This document shows, in pieces, positions 8,815 through 18,441 of a stretch of 64,000 bases of DNA. Position 1 is the stretch's first letter; every line of letters starts with the position of its first letter. Origin of the DNA: Saprospiraceae bacterium (GTDB lineage Bacteria > Bacteroidota > Bacteroidia > Chitinophagales > Saprospiraceae); assembly GCA_022448955.1 (NCBI GenBank), contig JAKVCU010000060.1, positions 16,170-80,169 on the forward strand, given 5' to 3'. The notes beneath the pieces are model-generated. The model did not search any database. It saw only the letters and a program-made list of their open reading frames with translations, and was not told where the DNA came from. The translations under genes and the position numbers were made by a program.

Positions 8815-9954
8815 ATGAAAATCCAAGACCTTCAACTATACCGCCTTCAAATACCACTTAAAATCCGTTTTTCTCAGTCCAATAATACTACTTCTATATC
8901 TGAGTCCACGATTTTACAACTGAGAACGCACAGTGGTGTTACTGCCTATGGCGAATGTTGTCCTCGCACCTATGTTACTGGTGAAGATTTTGATTCTGTA
9001 GTTAAGGATTTTTCCAAAATCGTTGATGAACTGAAACAAATTGACTTCTGCTCTTTCGAGCAAATTCGACTTCTCCTTACGGAAAACCTTACTTCCAGAA
9101 TAGGCTTATCCAGTATTTGTGCACTTGAATTGGCCTTATTGGATGCTTGGAGTAGAGATCAGCAGCAATCTCTTACGAGTATCCTGGGCATCAAATTCCC
9201 TGAAAAAATCAAATATACGGGGGTAATCCCCATTTCCACACCTAAAAAGCTAGCTACTTTGGCGGAGAGGTTTAAAGTTTTCCAATTCAAAGAGATCAAA
9301 TTAAAAATAGGTACAGACTTAAACAAAAGCCTTGAAAGTCTCGCTATTTGTAAAAAGCATTTCACCGCTGCCCAAATCTTCCGCGCGGATGTGAATTGTG
9401 CATGGGCATTAGAAGATGCTTATAAGTTAATTCCCAAACTAATGGCAGTGGGTTTCCAAACTTTCGAGCAGCCTTTCCCCAAAGGGAAAGAAAAAGCCAT
9501 GGCTAAAATCACCAAAGAATTTGGCGAAAGCTGCCATATTATGGCAGACGAGTCTCTCACATCTTACAATAGTGCATCCAAACTCATTGCCAATCAAGCA
9601 TGTAACCGATTTAATATCAAACTCTCCAAAACGGGAGGAATATTTAACGCACTAAAAATTTATCAACTTGCCGAAAAACATGGAATAGCTTGCCAGTTAG
9701 GTGCACACTTTGGTGAAACGAGCCTTTTAACTGCAGCAGGAATAATATTCTCCGCATTAGCCCCAAAGCTCAAAGCTCATGAAGGTGCAATGGGTGAATG
9801 GTTGTTGGAGGAAGATTTGGTCCAAACTAGCATGCACTTTGATTTCAATGCAGAAGTAAGCCATCTAGAAGGAGTTTTCAAAAAAATCGGATTAGGCTAT
9901 AAAAATATTAGAGCTTCTTTACTCTCGAATACCCAATTGATTAATTTTGCGTAG
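8815..9954 (+). CDS. Enolase-superfamily enzyme (muconate-lactonizing / dipeptide epimerase type)
   Basis: This 379-aa enzyme has the mandelate racemase/muconate lactonizing enzyme fold: an N-terminal capping domain (~1-125) and then a TIM barrel. All expected active-site residues are visible: K162 and K164 in IKLKIG, metal ligands D192 (RADVN), E218 (FEQPF) and D245 (MADESL), and K269/K272 in IKLSKTGG. Lysines on both sides place it in the MLE subgroup, which holds dipeptide epimerases, o-succinylbenzoate synthases and cycloisomerases. The sequence does not decide among them. There are no men or murein-recycling neighbours, so substrate is unknown. The 3' end overlaps the convergent zinc-ribbon gene by 36 bases. 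Confidence 0.87.
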   Translation: MKIQDLQLYRLQIPLKIRFSQSNNTTSISESTILQLRTHSGVTAYGECCPRTYVTGEDFDSVVKDFSKIVDELKQIDFCSFEQIRLLLTENLTSRIGLSSICALELALLDAWSRDQQQSLTSILGIKFPEKIKYTGVIPISTPKKLATLAERFKVFQFKEIKLKIGTDLNKSLESLAICKKHFTAAQIFRADVNCAWALEDAYKLIPKLMAVGFQTFEQPFPKGKEKAMAKITKEFGESCHIMADESLTSYNSASKLIANQACNRFNIKLSKTGGIFNALKIYQLAEKHGIACQLGAHFGETSLLTAAGIIFSALAPKLKAHEGAMGEWLLEEDLVQTSMHFDFNAEVSHLEGVFKKIGLGYKNIRASLLSNTQLINFA

Positions 9955-10758
9955 TAGTTTTAAAAGTTTAACATTTATATTCCGACTAACATTGAAGAAA
10001 AAACCATTTATGGTGATCCAATCTTTTTCTTTCTCCAATAATCGGATATTATTATAGTGAACTACTTTTGCTTTTTCCAGATAAGCTTTCCAATACAGTG
10101 CTTGATCAGTCAATGCAAACCCTTCTTTGCATGAGCCAAATGCGCTTTGGTCGCATATAAAAAGGATTTTTTCTTCTTTTTCGGGAAACAGGAAAAATTT
10201 CCCAGCATTTTTGATTTTTTCTACAGGCATTTTAAGAAAATCAGTGTAGACCAATTCATCTTCACTATCAAAATCCAAATAATCCATTACCATTGTAAAT
10301 AGATTAATGTCTGACCAGTTTACATCTTGGTATTTTAATATCACTTCTGGCAGGGCAACCACATTCAAATCTTTACAAAAATGAATAATGAAGTAATCCA
10401 ATAGATCAAAAAAAACTCGATCCCGTAATCCCAAAATAACAACTTCACTAAGCGAGTTATTTTCCTCCAGTTCTTTTAGTTGTTCTATCAATTGCTGAAT
10501 TTTTCTTTTCAGGATATCTCTAAATCCACTTTCATACACTTTTTCGCGATAAGTTTCAAACAGCTGAACATCTTGCTCTTCAGCGAGTTGTTCTTGGAGC
10601 GCAACAAAAAAATCTTCTGTTAATTGTTGTTCGATATCAGAAGGGAGCTTAAAAGATGTATCTTCCTGTATTAACTGTTGATCTTGCTCTACGCCACAAT
10701 TAAAACAATATTTAGCCTCATCAGGCAAACCGATATTACAATTCCAACAAATTTGCAT
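9919..10758 (-). CDS. Zinc-ribbon protein of unknown function
   Basis: This 279-aa cytoplasmic protein has an N-terminal zinc ribbon, C4-x2-C7 ... C18-x2-C21 (CWNC, CFNC). A predicted helical, acidic region with a coiled-coil-like segment follows (~40-110), then a mixed alpha/beta C-terminal part. The last ~100 residues (KFFLFPEKEEKILFICDQ ... NNIRLLEKEKDWITING) resemble a PH-like or short domain seen in stress-type zinc-ribbon proteins, but I cannot name it. I chose ATG 10758; an upstream TTG (10788) would lie inside the promoter. Its stop lies inside the convergent enolase-family gene. Confidence 0.75.
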   Translation of the reverse strand: MQICWNCNIGLPDEAKYCFNCGVEQDQQLIQEDTSFKLPSDIEQQLTEDFFVALQEQLAEEQDVQLFETYREKVYESGFRDILKRKIQQLIEQLKELEENNSLSEVVILGLRDRVFFDLLDYFIIHFCKDLNVVALPEVILKYQDVNWSDINLFTMVMDYLDFDSEDELVYTDFLKMPVEKIKNAGKFFLFPEKEEKILFICDQSAFGSCKEGFALTDQALYWKAYLEKAKVVHYNNIRLLEKEKDWITINGFFFNVSRNINVKLLKLLRKINQLGIRE

Positions 10759-10762
10759 AAAA

Positions 10763-10788
10763 CAAATGTAATCAATTGCTTTGAACAA
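10763..10788 (-). promoter_or_regulatory. Promoter of the zinc-ribbon gene, very short leader
   Basis: The -7 box TACATTTG (10763-10770, minus strand) and a TTG (10786-10788) are separated by 15 bases, slightly short for the Bacteroidota sigma-ABfr-type promoter. Transcription would begin at or next to the ATG at 10758, suggesting a nearly leaderless mRNA. Confidence 0.45.
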
Positions 10789-10835
10789 TTTAAGGGAAAA
10801 GTTATTAAGTAAAGGAGACTAGATTGGACTAGAAA

Positions 10836-10994
10836 ATGCCAAAACAAAAGAAAAAAAGTCATCTCCCTCAGAAAGTTTGTCCTGTTTGTAAAAGACCATT
10901 TACGTGGCGAAAAAAATGGGAACGAGATTGGGAAAATGTAAAATATTGTAGCAAAGCTTGCAGTGCAGCGAGTAAAAGAAAGATTGCAGAATAA
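10836..10994 (+). CDS. DUF2256 small zinc-binding protein
   Basis: This 52-aa protein reads [19 protein letters not shown] followed by [15 protein letters not shown]. That is the DUF2256 pattern: CPVC (C15, C18), FTWRKKW, then YC-x3-C (C38, C42). It is very basic and probably binds one zinc ion; the biological role of the family is unknown. A purine-rich AAGGAG lies about 20 bases before the ATG. It is followed after 8 bases by the cytochrome oxidase subunit gene, so the two are probably co-transcribed. Confidence 0.88.
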   Translation: MPKQKKKSHLPQKVCPVCKRPFTWRKKWERDWENVKYCSKACSAASKRKIAE

Positions 10995-11002
10995 TTAATT
11001 TC

Positions 11003-11641
11003 ATGAATAACGAACAACAACCAAACACTAGCGCCACAGGTGAATACAATGAATATGAGACATTCGCCTTTCACCCCTATAATGTACTGCTCATTTTAGT
11101 GCTCTTTGGTATAGCAGCCTTATTCTTAGCTTTTTCTGCTTCTTTTATTTATTCAAGAATACAGAATGGCCTACCACCTATCAAGCTACCTTTACTTTTT
11201 TTTATAAATACCGTCATTTTACTTGGTACTAGTGCCACTATGGTTTGGGCAAAAAAATCTTATAAAGCGGATGATACTAAGGCCTATCAAAATGCACTTA
11301 AAGCCACTATTGCATTATCCATCATTTTTATGATTGCTCAGTTTTTTGCATGGAAGCAGTTAATAGATCAAGAAATTTACATCAATTCAGATAACTCTGC
11401 AGGCTATTTGTACCTTATATCAGGCATGCATTTCTTGCACGTCATTGCTGGCTTACCATTTTTGGGAGCATTTTTATGGGTCGCGCAAAAAAGAATGAAA
11501 GAACCGGTGAGCGTACTCGTTTATTTCAGCGATCCTGAAAAGCGTTTAAAGCTCCGATTACTCACTATATATTGGCATTTTCTGGATGCTTTATGGATTT
11601 ATTTGATTCTTTTCTTCTGGATAAATTCGTTATTGAGTTAA
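11003..11641 (+). CDS. Heme-copper oxidase subunit III family protein
   Basis: This 212-aa polytopic membrane protein has five predicted membrane segments (~25-48, 62-82, 102-120, 135-157, 188-210). Motifs are typical of cytochrome c/quinol oxidase subunit III: ASFIYSR, AQFFAWKQL, SGMHFLHVIAGL and IYWHFLDALWIYLI, with the conserved His residues in the last two. Subunit III is an accessory subunit without redox cofactors. No subunit I, II or assembly gene lies in this window, so it stands apart from an oxidase operon. It could serve an oxidase encoded elsewhere or be a paralogue. The upstream DUF2256 gene is 8 bases away. Confidence 0.88.
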   Translation: MNNEQQPNTSATGEYNEYETFAFHPYNVLLILVLFGIAALFLAFSASFIYSRIQNGLPPIKLPLLFFINTVILLGTSATMVWAKKSYKADDTKAYQNALKATIALSIIFMIAQFFAWKQLIDQEIYINSDNSAGYLYLISGMHFLHVIAGLPFLGAFLWVAQKRMKEPVSVLVYFSDPEKRLKLRLLTIYWHFLDALWIYLILFFWINSLLS

Positions 11642-11680
11642 AAGATTTTGTTCAAATTAGCGGATTCAGTGGGGAGGTAT

Positions 11681-11688
11681 TATATTTG
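11681..11688 (+). promoter_or_regulatory. -7 box (TATATTTG) for purL
   Basis: It is a perfect TAnnTTTG match 30 bases before the purL ATG. The nearest clear upstream TTG (11648-11650) is 30 bases away, too far for a standard -33 element. Confidence 0.5.
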
Positions 11689-11717
11689 TGCTTTCAAAAT
11701 TAGTCATCAAATAATCA

Positions 11718-13946
11718 ATGTCAGAAGTACAAATTACTGTAGAAACCGCCAAGAATTTAGGTCTTACCGCTGATGAATTTGATCAAATCAAAGAAATCAT
11801 GGGCAGAACGCCCAATTTTACTGAGCTGAGCATTTTTTCGGTAATGTGGTCAGAACACTGTTCTTACAAAAATTCCATCCATTGGTTAAAAACCTTACCT
11901 CGAGAAGGAAGCCGTTTATTAGTGGGTGCAGGAGAAGAAAATGCAGGTTTAGTAGATATCGGAGACGGCCTTGGCTGTGCTTTCAAGATCGAATCTCATA
12001 ACCACCCTTCTGCCATTGAACCTTATCAAGGTGCTGCAACTGGTGTGGGAGGTATACATAGAGATATCTTTACCATGGGTGCACGTCCAATTGCTGCGCT
12101 CAATTCTCTTCGTTTTGGAAATCCAGATCTTAAGCATACGAAGCGATTAATCAAAGGAGTCGTCAGTGGTATTGGTGACTATGGCAACTGCTTTGGCGTA
12201 CCGACGGTAGGTGGTGAAGCTTATTTTGACGAATGTTATAATCAAAATATCTTGGTGAATGCCATGTCTGTCGGAATTGTAAAAGCGGGTGAAACTGTTT
12301 CTGCCACTTCTGAGGGACCAGGCAACCCTGTATTCATCGTTGGTTCTGCAACGGGTAAAGATGGGATTCATGGAGCTACCTTTGCATCTGCAGATTTAAC
12401 AGAAGATTCTGCAGAAGATTTACCTGCTGTGCAGGTAGGTGATCCATTCCAAGAAAAGTTATTGCTTGAAGCAACTCTAGAAGCCATCCAAACAGGTGCT
12501 ATTGTAGGTATGCAGGATATGGGTGCAGCAGGTATCACTTGCTCAACTTCAGAGATGAGTGCGAAAGGTGGAACAGGTATGCGTATTGATTTGGATAAAG
12601 TGCCTACTCGCCAAAAAAATATGCAGCCATTCGAAATCTTGCTTTCTGAAAGCCAAGAAAGGATGTTGATTGTTGCACATAAAGGTCAGGAGCACCTTCT
12701 TCTAGAAGTTTTTGACAAATGGGATTTAGAGTGTGAACAAATTGGTGAAGTAACGGATACTGGCCGATTAGAGTTTTATAAAGATGGTGAACTGATTGCA
12801 GATGTTGAAGCAGAACCCCTAGTATTAGGAGGTGGGGCGCCTGTTTACCAAAGAGAATACAAAAAGCCTGCCTACCTAAAAAAGGTAAATGCCTTTAAAA
12901 TAGGTAAAATTAAGCAGCCAGAAGATTTGGTAGCTGCTGCAAAAACAATTTTCACTTCGCCAAATATCCTTTCAAAAAGATGGATTTACGAACAATATGA
13001 CTCCATGGTTCGTACCAACTCGATCCATACTAATGAAGCATCTGATGCTGCGTTGGTGAGGGTAAAAGGCAGTGAAAAGGTATTGGCTGTCACAACGGAT
13101 TGTAATTCTAGCTATGTATATGCTGATCCATACAAAGGAGCTATGATCGCAGTTTCAGAAGCTGCACGTAATATAGTTTGTTCAGGTGGAGAACCAGTAG
13201 CGATCACCAATTGTTTGAACTTTGGTAACCCTTACAATCCAGAAGTCTATTGGCAGTTTGTACATGCCATTAAAGGTATGGGTGAAGCTTGCCGCAAATT
13301 CAACACACCAGTAACAGGAGGTAATGTAAGTTTTTACAACCAAACTGTTTTAGAAAATACTGCCGAGCCTGTTTTTCCAACTCCAACAATCGGTATGTTA
13401 GGGGTATTGGATAATATTTCACAAAGAACAAGCATTCGATTCAAAAACGAAGGAGATGCCATTTATATGCTTGGTACACCTCAAAATGATATTGGAAGTT
13501 CAGAATATGTAAAACGGGTTCATAAAGTTCGTTATTCACCAGCACCTTCTTTTGATTTAGATGAGGAATTCCACATCCAACACAACATGAAGTTGATCAT
13601 CAAGAAAGGATTTGTTGAATCTGCTCACGATGTTTCAGAGGGTGGCTTATTCGTTTCATTGGTAGAAAGTGCTATGGCTGCTGACCTTGGATTTGTCGTT
13701 GAAACAGACTACAATTTCAGAAAAGATGCCTATTTATTTGGCGAAAGCCAAAGCAGAATAGTGATCACTGTTAAACCAGAGAACGAAGATGACCTGGTTA
13801 ACTATCTCAACAGTCATAATGTTTCTTTTACAAAACTTGGAGAGGTAAAAGGTCAGAATGCCATCATAGATGATAAAGATTTTGGTCCAATTACGGAGTG
13901 GTGTAAATTATACGACAACAAACTTGGAGAAATTATTGAAAATTGA
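11718..13946 (+). CDS. purL: Phosphoribosylformylglycinamidine synthase subunit PurL
   Basis: It catalyses the ATP-dependent conversion of FGAR to FGAM in purine synthesis, using ammonia from a PurQ glutaminase partner. At 742 aa it is the small, bacterial/archaeal-type PurL, lacking a fused glutaminase domain. Typical motifs are [20 protein letters not shown] at the N-terminus, a glycine-rich ATP site ([20 protein letters not shown] type), then two AIRS-like halves ([29 protein letters not shown]). purQ and purS are not in the window. It lies next to a TlpA-type thioredoxin gene; purM is about 5 kb away on the other strand. Confidence 0.97.
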   Translation: MSEVQITVETAKNLGLTADEFDQIKEIMGRTPNFTELSIFSVMWSEHCSYKNSIHWLKTLPREGSRLLVGAGEENAGLVDIGDGLGCAFKIESHNHPSAIEPYQGAATGVGGIHRDIFTMGARPIAALNSLRFGNPDLKHTKRLIKGVVSGIGDYGNCFGVPTVGGEAYFDECYNQNILVNAMSVGIVKAGETVSATSEGPGNPVFIVGSATGKDGIHGATFASADLTEDSAEDLPAVQVGDPFQEKLLLEATLEAIQTGAIVGMQDMGAAGITCSTSEMSAKGGTGMRIDLDKVPTRQKNMQPFEILLSESQERMLIVAHKGQEHLLLEVFDKWDLECEQIGEVTDTGRLEFYKDGELIADVEAEPLVLGGGAPVYQREYKKPAYLKKVNAFKIGKIKQPEDLVAAAKTIFTSPNILSKRWIYEQYDSMVRTNSIHTNEASDAALVRVKGSEKVLAVTTDCNSSYVYADPYKGAMIAVSEAARNIVCSGGEPVAITNCLNFGNPYNPEVYWQFVHAIKGMGEACRKFNTPVTGGNVSFYNQTVLENTAEPVFPTPTIGMLGVLDNISQRTSIRFKNEGDAIYMLGTPQNDIGSSEYVKRVHKVRYSPAPSFDLDEEFHIQHNMKLIIKKGFVESAHDVSEGGLFVSLVESAMAADLGFVVETDYNFRKDAYLFGESQSRIVITVKPENEDDLVNYLNSHNVSFTKLGEVKGQNAIIDDKDFGPITEWCKLYDNKLGEIIEN

Positions 13947-13966
13947 TTTTGAAAAAAAATTTAAAC

Positions 13967-15085
13967 ATGAAAAATATTAGCCAAATCATTCTGATTCTGC
14001 TTGTTTCCATTTTATCTTGGCAATGTGAGCAAGCAGTTCAAGGCACACGTATTCAGGGTACTATTTCGAATGCCTCTAACCTGCAAGTATTTTTAGATAA
14101 GGTCATTATTGGAAAAGCCAATAGCGTTATTGCGAAGGCAGATATAGATGCTTCTGGTTTTTTTCAAATGGATTTCCCAGAAGGCATTAAAAATGGTGTT
14201 TATCTTCTTCGTATTGGTGCAAAGCGTATAAATCTTGTAATGAATGGCAAAGAAAAAATGATCAAGATCGAAGGAGATCTTAATACGCTACAAATGTATG
14301 ATGTGAATATTTATGGTTCTCCAGATTCTGAATCCCTAGTCTCTTTGATGACCAGAATGGTTAAAAGGCAGGTAGATCAACCTAGCCTTCAAAGCTATCT
14401 CGATACGGTAGCTAATCCGCTTACCACTGCTTTTGTAACCTACAAAACCTATGGTCCTAATGGTCAATATCTTCCAATGCATAAAAAGGCTCAAGCCCGC
14501 TTGACAGAGGCTTTCCCTAATTCAGAGATGGCCAAAGAATACCAAAATTATATCACTGCAGTTGAACAACAGTTCAAGCAACAAAAGGCTTCAGAATTAA
14601 TCCAAGTTGGTCAGCAAGCCCCTAATATTTCTTTACCTACTCCAGATGGCAAAAACTATTCGCTTGAGGACTTAAAGGGCAAGGTAGTACTTTTAGATTT
14701 TTGGGCGAGTTGGTGTGGCCCATGTCGCCGTGAGAATCCAAACGTAGTAAAAGTTTACGAAAAATATAAAAATCAAGGATTCACCATATTTAGTGTTTCT
14801 TTAGATGGTATCGATAGCCGTACAATGGCTCGTATGAAAACGACAGACCAGATCGAAAGTTACAAACAGAACCAAAGAAAAAGATGGATCGATGCCATTG
14901 CTCAAGATGGTTTGACTTGGCCTTATCATGTAAGTGATTTGAAGAAATGGGAATCTGCTCCAGCTGCTCTTTATGGGGTTCGCTCCATCCCTAAAACCTT
15001 CTTAATTGATCGTGATGGTAAGATTGCTTCAGTGAACTTAAGAGGTGCGCAAGCTATCGAAGCCGAGCTGCTGAAAATAATTTAA
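13967..15085 (+). CDS. TlpA-like thiol-disulfide oxidoreductase lipoprotein with N-terminal DUF4369-like domain
   Basis: This 372-aa envelope protein probably reduces or isomerises disulfides in the periplasm. The N-terminus is a signal sequence ending LSWQC, a plausible lipoprotein cysteine. Residues ~27-120 form a beta domain like DUF4369 (IQGTISNASNLQVFLDKV). Residues ~215-372 are a TlpA/AhpC-TSA thioredoxin fold: APNISLPTPDGK, DFWASWCGPCRRE with the redox pair C250/C253, and cis-proline SIPKTFLID. I chose ATG at 13967; a TTG in frame at 13943 overlaps the purL stop and would spoil the signal peptide. Its start is 20 bases after purL, so read-through is likely. Confidence 0.9.
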   Translation: MKNISQIILILLVSILSWQCEQAVQGTRIQGTISNASNLQVFLDKVIIGKANSVIAKADIDASGFFQMDFPEGIKNGVYLLRIGAKRINLVMNGKEKMIKIEGDLNTLQMYDVNIYGSPDSESLVSLMTRMVKRQVDQPSLQSYLDTVANPLTTAFVTYKTYGPNGQYLPMHKKAQARLTEAFPNSEMAKEYQNYITAVEQQFKQQKASELIQVGQQAPNISLPTPDGKNYSLEDLKGKVVLLDFWASWCGPCRRENPNVVKVYEKYKNQGFTIFSVSLDGIDSRTMARMKTTDQIESYKQNQRKRWIDAIAQDGLTWPYHVSDLKKWESAPAALYGVRSIPKTFLIDRDGKIASVNLRGAQAIEAELLKII

Positions 15086-15105
15086 TGGCGGGACGATGAC
15101 TTTTT

Positions 15106-15149
15106 GAGCGAGAGACTTTGTGCGCATATAAGTACAAAGCCTCCCGCTC
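15106..15149. terminator. Inverted repeat between convergent genes, probable terminator
   Basis: The left arm (GAGCGAGAGACTTTGT, 15106-15121) pairs with the right arm (ACAAAGCCTCCCGCTC, 15134-15149) with two mismatches and a 12-base loop. It has no strong T run. It lies between the thioredoxin gene and the convergent SpoU methyltransferase gene. Confidence 0.6.
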
Positions 15150-15157
15150 TCCAATTC

Positions 15158-15922
15158 TTATCTTTCATGAGGTATCAATAAGGCACAAACAATTCCGCTT
15201 GCCACGCCGGCATTCAAAGATTCCATACCAGTTTGACTTATAGAAGGTATCGTTAATCGATGGCTTAAAAAGTTCATATTTTCCTTTTTTATTCCTGATC
15301 CCTCATTTCCGATAACGATAATACCATTTTTGGGTCCTTGATAATGATAGATATTTTCTCCATCCAGCACGGTACCAATTATAGGAAAGTCCTCAATCAT
15401 TTGCGCTTTCAAATCACCTAAATCAATCTTTTCGGTATGTACCCTTAAAAAAGCCCCCATACTTGCTTGTACTACCTTAGGATTAAAAATTTCTACAGTA
15501 TCCATTGATGTAAATACATAATCTACTCCAAACCAATTGGCAATTCGAAGGATAGTCCCCACATTACCAGGGTCCTGCAAACCATCTAGGTATAAAGCCC
15601 AGCTATTTTCCACTTTCCTATAATCAATAGGTCGATCATCCATTTCAGCGATCAAGATCACTTGATTTGGGGTACTAAGGGCTGAAATTTGCTTTAATTC
15701 ACGATCTGAAATATTAAAACATTGTTGTTGATATACGTTTATCAAGTTTTCGTTCGTTTTTATCCAATAATCGGTAGCATAAAGCGCATTCAGTTTAAAT
15801 CGGCTTTGTTGTAGGAATTCTCTGCAAATTTTATCTCCCTCTACTATAAATTTATTATACTTTTGTCTGAACTTTTTTAGGTGCAGAGAACGGAGATATT
15901 TTATTGTATTTTTAGAAATCAT
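15158..15922 (-). CDS. TrmH/SpoU family RNA 2'-O-methyltransferase
   Basis: This 254-aa S-adenosylmethionine-dependent RNA ribose methyltransferase belongs to the SPOUT class. An N-terminal L30-like substrate-binding part covers ~1-95. The trefoil-knot domain has the three family motifs: LDGLQDPGNVGTILRIA (motif 1), IVIGNEGSGI (motif 2) and LTIPSISQTGMESLNAGVA (motif 3). The target could be 23S rRNA (RlmB/RlmI-like) or tRNA and cannot be decided. It is divergent from tamL with only 29 bases between the starts; I recall this TrmH-TamL pairing as common in Bacteroidota (from memory). Confidence 0.92.
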   Translation of the reverse strand: MISKNTIKYLRSLHLKKFRQKYNKFIVEGDKICREFLQQSRFKLNALYATDYWIKTNENLINVYQQQCFNISDRELKQISALSTPNQVILIAEMDDRPIDYRKVENSWALYLDGLQDPGNVGTILRIANWFGVDYVFTSMDTVEIFNPKVVQASMGAFLRVHTEKIDLGDLKAQMIEDFPIIGTVLDGENIYHYQGPKNGIIVIGNEGSGIKKENMNFLSHRLTIPSISQTGMESLNAGVASGIVCALLIPHER

Positions 15923-15951
15923 AAGCGTGTATTCGCTTCATTTATTTATTA

Positions 15952-18441
15952 ATGCGAATTCATAAACATATATATAATCTACTTTTTTTCCTATTTTTTA
16001 TAGGAAGTCTTTCATCTTGTGGTACTTCAAAGTACCTAGATGAAGACGAATACCTCCTTCGAAAGAATACTATAATATTTGAAGGTGATCATGAAATTCC
16101 TAATGAAAGGAATTTAAAATTTGAGTTGTCCCGTTTGCACAAACAAAAACCTAATTCCAAGCTTCTATTCAATTTTTTCATCAATAGAGCATGGTTTCAC
16201 TTAGCTACAAAAGGGGAAGGCGATACCACAAAATTTGATGATTGGCAACGCCGGGCACTTGGAGAAAAACCCAGTATTTATGAAAAAGAACTTTCGGATG
16301 CAACGGTAGAAGCTATGAACTATTACCTTCAATACAAAGGTTTTTATAATTCAGCAGTTTATGTAGATGAGACTAATGACCCCAAAAGAAAAAAAATAGA
16401 TTTGACCTACTACGTCACGCCTGGTCAACAACATAAAATAGACAGTGTTTTTTATACCAGCAAGGATACTAGCCTTCAAAAAATACTCGACCACATTGCC
16501 TCAGCATCTGCCTTTATTAAAGGTCAAGGGTTGGATATAGCCTTTTATGAAAGAGATAAGGAACGAATCGCTAGCTATCTCAAAGATCATGGCTATGCTT
16601 TCTTTTATCCCAGCTACTTTTCCAAACTCCAAGTGGATACTTCTCAAAACCCTCAAAAAGCAAATATTTATGTGGAGGTACTCCCTCCATATGGCGAACA
16701 GCAGCACACCCGATTTAAGATTGGAAAAATTATCATAGATACTGACTTTGACCCTACACGACCTAAAAGCCAATTAGAAGAGGTCATCATTGAAGACATC
16801 ATATTCACACGACCAAAAGACTCCGCTTTTATCCTTAAGCCAAGGACTATTATCAACGAGCTTTATTTCAGGCCTGGAGAAGTTTATTCACAAAAAAAGT
16901 TTGACAAATCCAACCAACAGCTTTCCACACTCGGTGTTTTTCGATTTGTTCGACTTCGCCCTGTGTTAGACACGCTTTATCCTGATCGGGTAAACATAGA
17001 GATAGAATTACGGACCAATAAAAGGATGGAAGTTGTTTTTGACTTTGATGTCAATTATACCAATCGATCCAATTCTACACAAGGCCAAGGTAGTTTAATT
17101 GGTTTAGCATTTGGACCTACTTATCGGCATAGAAACCTTTTCAATGGTGCAGAAACCTTAGTAACCAATCTTTCTGCTGGGGTGGAAATCAACCCTGCCT
17201 TGACTGGGCAACAATTTTGGAATACTATTGATTTGGGACTGCAAAATGATCTTTATATTCCTAAATTTCAAGATTATTTCGGAATTTGGAAAGGCTTAAG
17301 TAAACTTTCTGTAGGAAGAAAAAAACATGTCGTTAGGGATACTTTTTATAATGCCTTGAAAGAATCTGCTACTACCAGAATTTCTGCAAATTACAACTAT
17401 CTACTCATTCTTGATTGGTATCGTTATAACCTAATCAATGTCTCTTACGGTTTTGATTATCAACCTAATCGTAATGAAAGATATATCATTAATCATCTTG
17501 AGTTAGATTTTCTCAGACCCATTACAGAGCTTGCTTTTCAACAAATACAGGCTATTAATCCATTTCTTGAGCGAAGCTTTGGTAATCAGCTCTTTGTCAG
17601 TCTTTTATTCAGAGATTTTTCGTGGGTTTATAACAGTCGAAAAAATCAATTTGGGGAATCTCATTATATAGGCTTCAACCTCGAAATTGTTGGTGCTGAG
17701 ATTTGGGCTATCAATGAGGCCTACAACCTAGCCGTTAATAGAAAGGAGGTTTTTGGTTTAGGAATTACAGAATTTAGTCAATATCTAAAAACGGATATTG
17801 ATTTTCATTTCACTAGAGAATTTAGCAATAGTCAAAGTTTAGCTACTAGAGCTTATTTTGGTGTGGCAACACCTTTCAGATCTAGTTCAGATGTACCTTA
17901 TGTCAAACAATTTTATGTAGGTGGCCCAAATAGTATTCGGGCTTGGGCAGCAAGAGGACTGGGGCCAGGAGGTTATGATGATCCACAAATTGATAATTTC
18001 GACAATAATATTCTGCTTTATCAAACAGGTGATATAAAGCTAGAATTTAATGCAGAATACCGTTTTGATCTCTTCTTTTTACTTAAAGGGGCAATTTTCT
18101 TAGATATTGGAAACGTTTGGACTATTAATAGAGATACATCACGCTGTGGTTCACAGTTTTTATTCCGCGAGCGCAGCTATACTGATTGCGCAGATAATGA
18201 TACCGTATTTGTGGCAGATCCATTTTATCGACAATTTGCTATTGGTTCTGGTTTTGGTATTCGCTTAGATTTGAGTTACTTCTTACTTCGTTTGGATATG
18301 GGGCTCCGTTTGCGCAATCCATTTCCTTTAAATTCGGATCCCAGCCGGCCCAGACGTGAGGCCGATTATTGGGAAACTTTTGAAGGGTTTAGATTTGGGC
18401 GGGATGTCAACTTTAACTTAGGCTTGGGTTATCCTTTCTAA
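15952..18441 (+). CDS. tamL: TamL-type BamA/TamA family outer-membrane lipoprotein
   Basis: This 829-aa Omp85 protein probably works with TamB in outer-membrane assembly or lipid transport. The N-terminus is a lipoprotein signal (IGSLSSC, Cys23) followed by GTSKYLDEDEYLLRKN, which is characteristic of the Bacteroidota TamL group. POTRA-like domains cover ~30-370 and the 16-strand barrel ~390-829. The barrel has the FYVGGPNSIRAWAARGLGPG segment (position of the conserved RG motif in the surface-antigen domain) and ends in Phe (LGLGYPF). tamB is not in the window. The promoter must lie inside the divergent methyltransferase gene. Its last 29 bases overlap nth. Confidence 0.9.
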   Translation: MRIHKHIYNLLFFLFFIGSLSSCGTSKYLDEDEYLLRKNTIIFEGDHEIPNERNLKFELSRLHKQKPNSKLLFNFFINRAWFHLATKGEGDTTKFDDWQRRALGEKPSIYEKELSDATVEAMNYYLQYKGFYNSAVYVDETNDPKRKKIDLTYYVTPGQQHKIDSVFYTSKDTSLQKILDHIASASAFIKGQGLDIAFYERDKERIASYLKDHGYAFFYPSYFSKLQVDTSQNPQKANIYVEVLPPYGEQQHTRFKIGKIIIDTDFDPTRPKSQLEEVIIEDIIFTRPKDSAFILKPRTIINELYFRPGEVYSQKKFDKSNQQLSTLGVFRFVRLRPVLDTLYPDRVNIEIELRTNKRMEVVFDFDVNYTNRSNSTQGQGSLIGLAFGPTYRHRNLFNGAETLVTNLSAGVEINPALTGQQFWNTIDLGLQNDLYIPKFQDYFGIWKGLSKLSVGRKKHVVRDTFYNALKESATTRISANYNYLLILDWYRYNLINVSYGFDYQPNRNERYIINHLELDFLRPITELAFQQIQAINPFLERSFGNQLFVSLLFRDFSWVYNSRKNQFGESHYIGFNLEIVGAEIWAINEAYNLAVNRKEVFGLGITEFSQYLKTDIDFHFTREFSNSQSLATRAYFGVATPFRSSSDVPYVKQFYVGGPNSIRAWAARGLGPGGYDDPQIDNFDNNILLYQTGDIKLEFNAEYRFDLFFLLKGAIFLDIGNVWTINRDTSRCGSQFLFRERSYTDCADNDTVFVADPFYRQFAIGSGFGIRLDLSYFLLRLDMGLRLRNPFPLNSDPSRPRREADYWETFEGFRFGRDVNFNLGLGYPF

